From Treponemataceae bacterium (GTDB taxonomy: Bacteria > Spirochaetota > Spirochaetia > Treponematales > Treponemataceae), in assembly GCA_024680915.1 (NCBI GenBank), contig JAILBN010000032.1, forward strand, positions 1 through 42,705: DNA of 42,705 nt. Direction: 5' to 3'. The notes under the pieces are model-generated. The model was not told the origin of the DNA, searched no databases, and worked only from the letters and a program-made list of their open reading frames with translations. Positions 42,701 to 42,705 of this stretch are shown one piece after another. Positions within the stretch are counted from its first letter, which is position 1. Each line of letters begins with the position of its first letter. Made by a program: the position numbers and the translations under genes.

Positions 42701-42705
42701 GATTG

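Noticed and set aside
1-42705. tRNA or rRNA genes
   Set aside because: No cloverleaf with a GTTCRAN loop or conserved rRNA stretch was recognised on either strand by reading; a covariance search would be needed to be sure.

Overview
The window looks like chromosomal DNA of a host-associated spirochaete, most likely a gut or oral Treponema. This is inferred from family content: a lipoprotein joining SUMF1-type and DUF6273-type domains, an Rpn-type nuclease-like gene, a permuted PstS, many small WYL-regulated genes and a flagellar-switch-like protein. No rRNA or tRNA gene was seen. Conserved genes (adk, rplM-rpsI-recX, galK-like, pst-phoU) are separated by accessory genes, broken genes and large repeat arrays.

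Layout. 1-6564: a structured RNA or leader at the left edge, a phosphodiester glycosidase-like lipoprotein, a lipoprotein gene broken by three single-base frameshifts, a related remnant, and a frameshifted Rpn-family gene. 6791-13651: adk, a CYTH protein, a galactokinase-like GHMP kinase, a response regulator with an N-terminal HTH, recX, rpsI, rplM, a DMT exporter and a macrodomain protein. 13933-20155: a radical SAM protein, a TetR regulator with its hydrolase, a nitroreductase, a flavodoxin, a glutathione peroxidase and a ClbS/DfsB protein. 20321-25273: a PIN-domain remnant, DUF3781, GyrI-like and SAP/DUF6434 genes, a 1.2-kb satellite-like hairpin array and a WYL regulator. 25439-31382: the pstSCAB-phoU phosphate system, split by 1.5 kb of three different tandem repeats. 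31488-42705: an HD protein, a chemoreceptor, an XRE regulator, membrane proteins, an SMP-30 enzyme, an AAA-GNAT fusion, an HTH-FliM-SpoA fusion, a toxin-antitoxin remnant, a Fic protein and a RelB-type antitoxin.

The strongest new signals are these. (1) Five copies of the palindrome ATATGACA-N6-TGTCATAT sit at the -35 position of promoters for the radical SAM, ClbS, GyrI/DUF3781 and DUF6434 genes and the WYL regulator itself. The -10 box lies at fixed spacing, and three of the transcripts appear leaderless. This looks like one small regulon encoded almost wholly in the window. (2) Two separate arrays of hairpins (12 copies at about 95 bp, 9 copies at about 62 bp) share one 34-nt core whose stem differs by compensatory base changes. 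(3) One protein joins an XRE DNA-binding domain to a FliM-like core and two SpoA/FliN-like domains. (4) Several otherwise ordinary enzymes, including PstB, carry long low-complexity in-frame inserts at domain loops.

All assignments come from reading the sequence and recalling family features. No database search was run.
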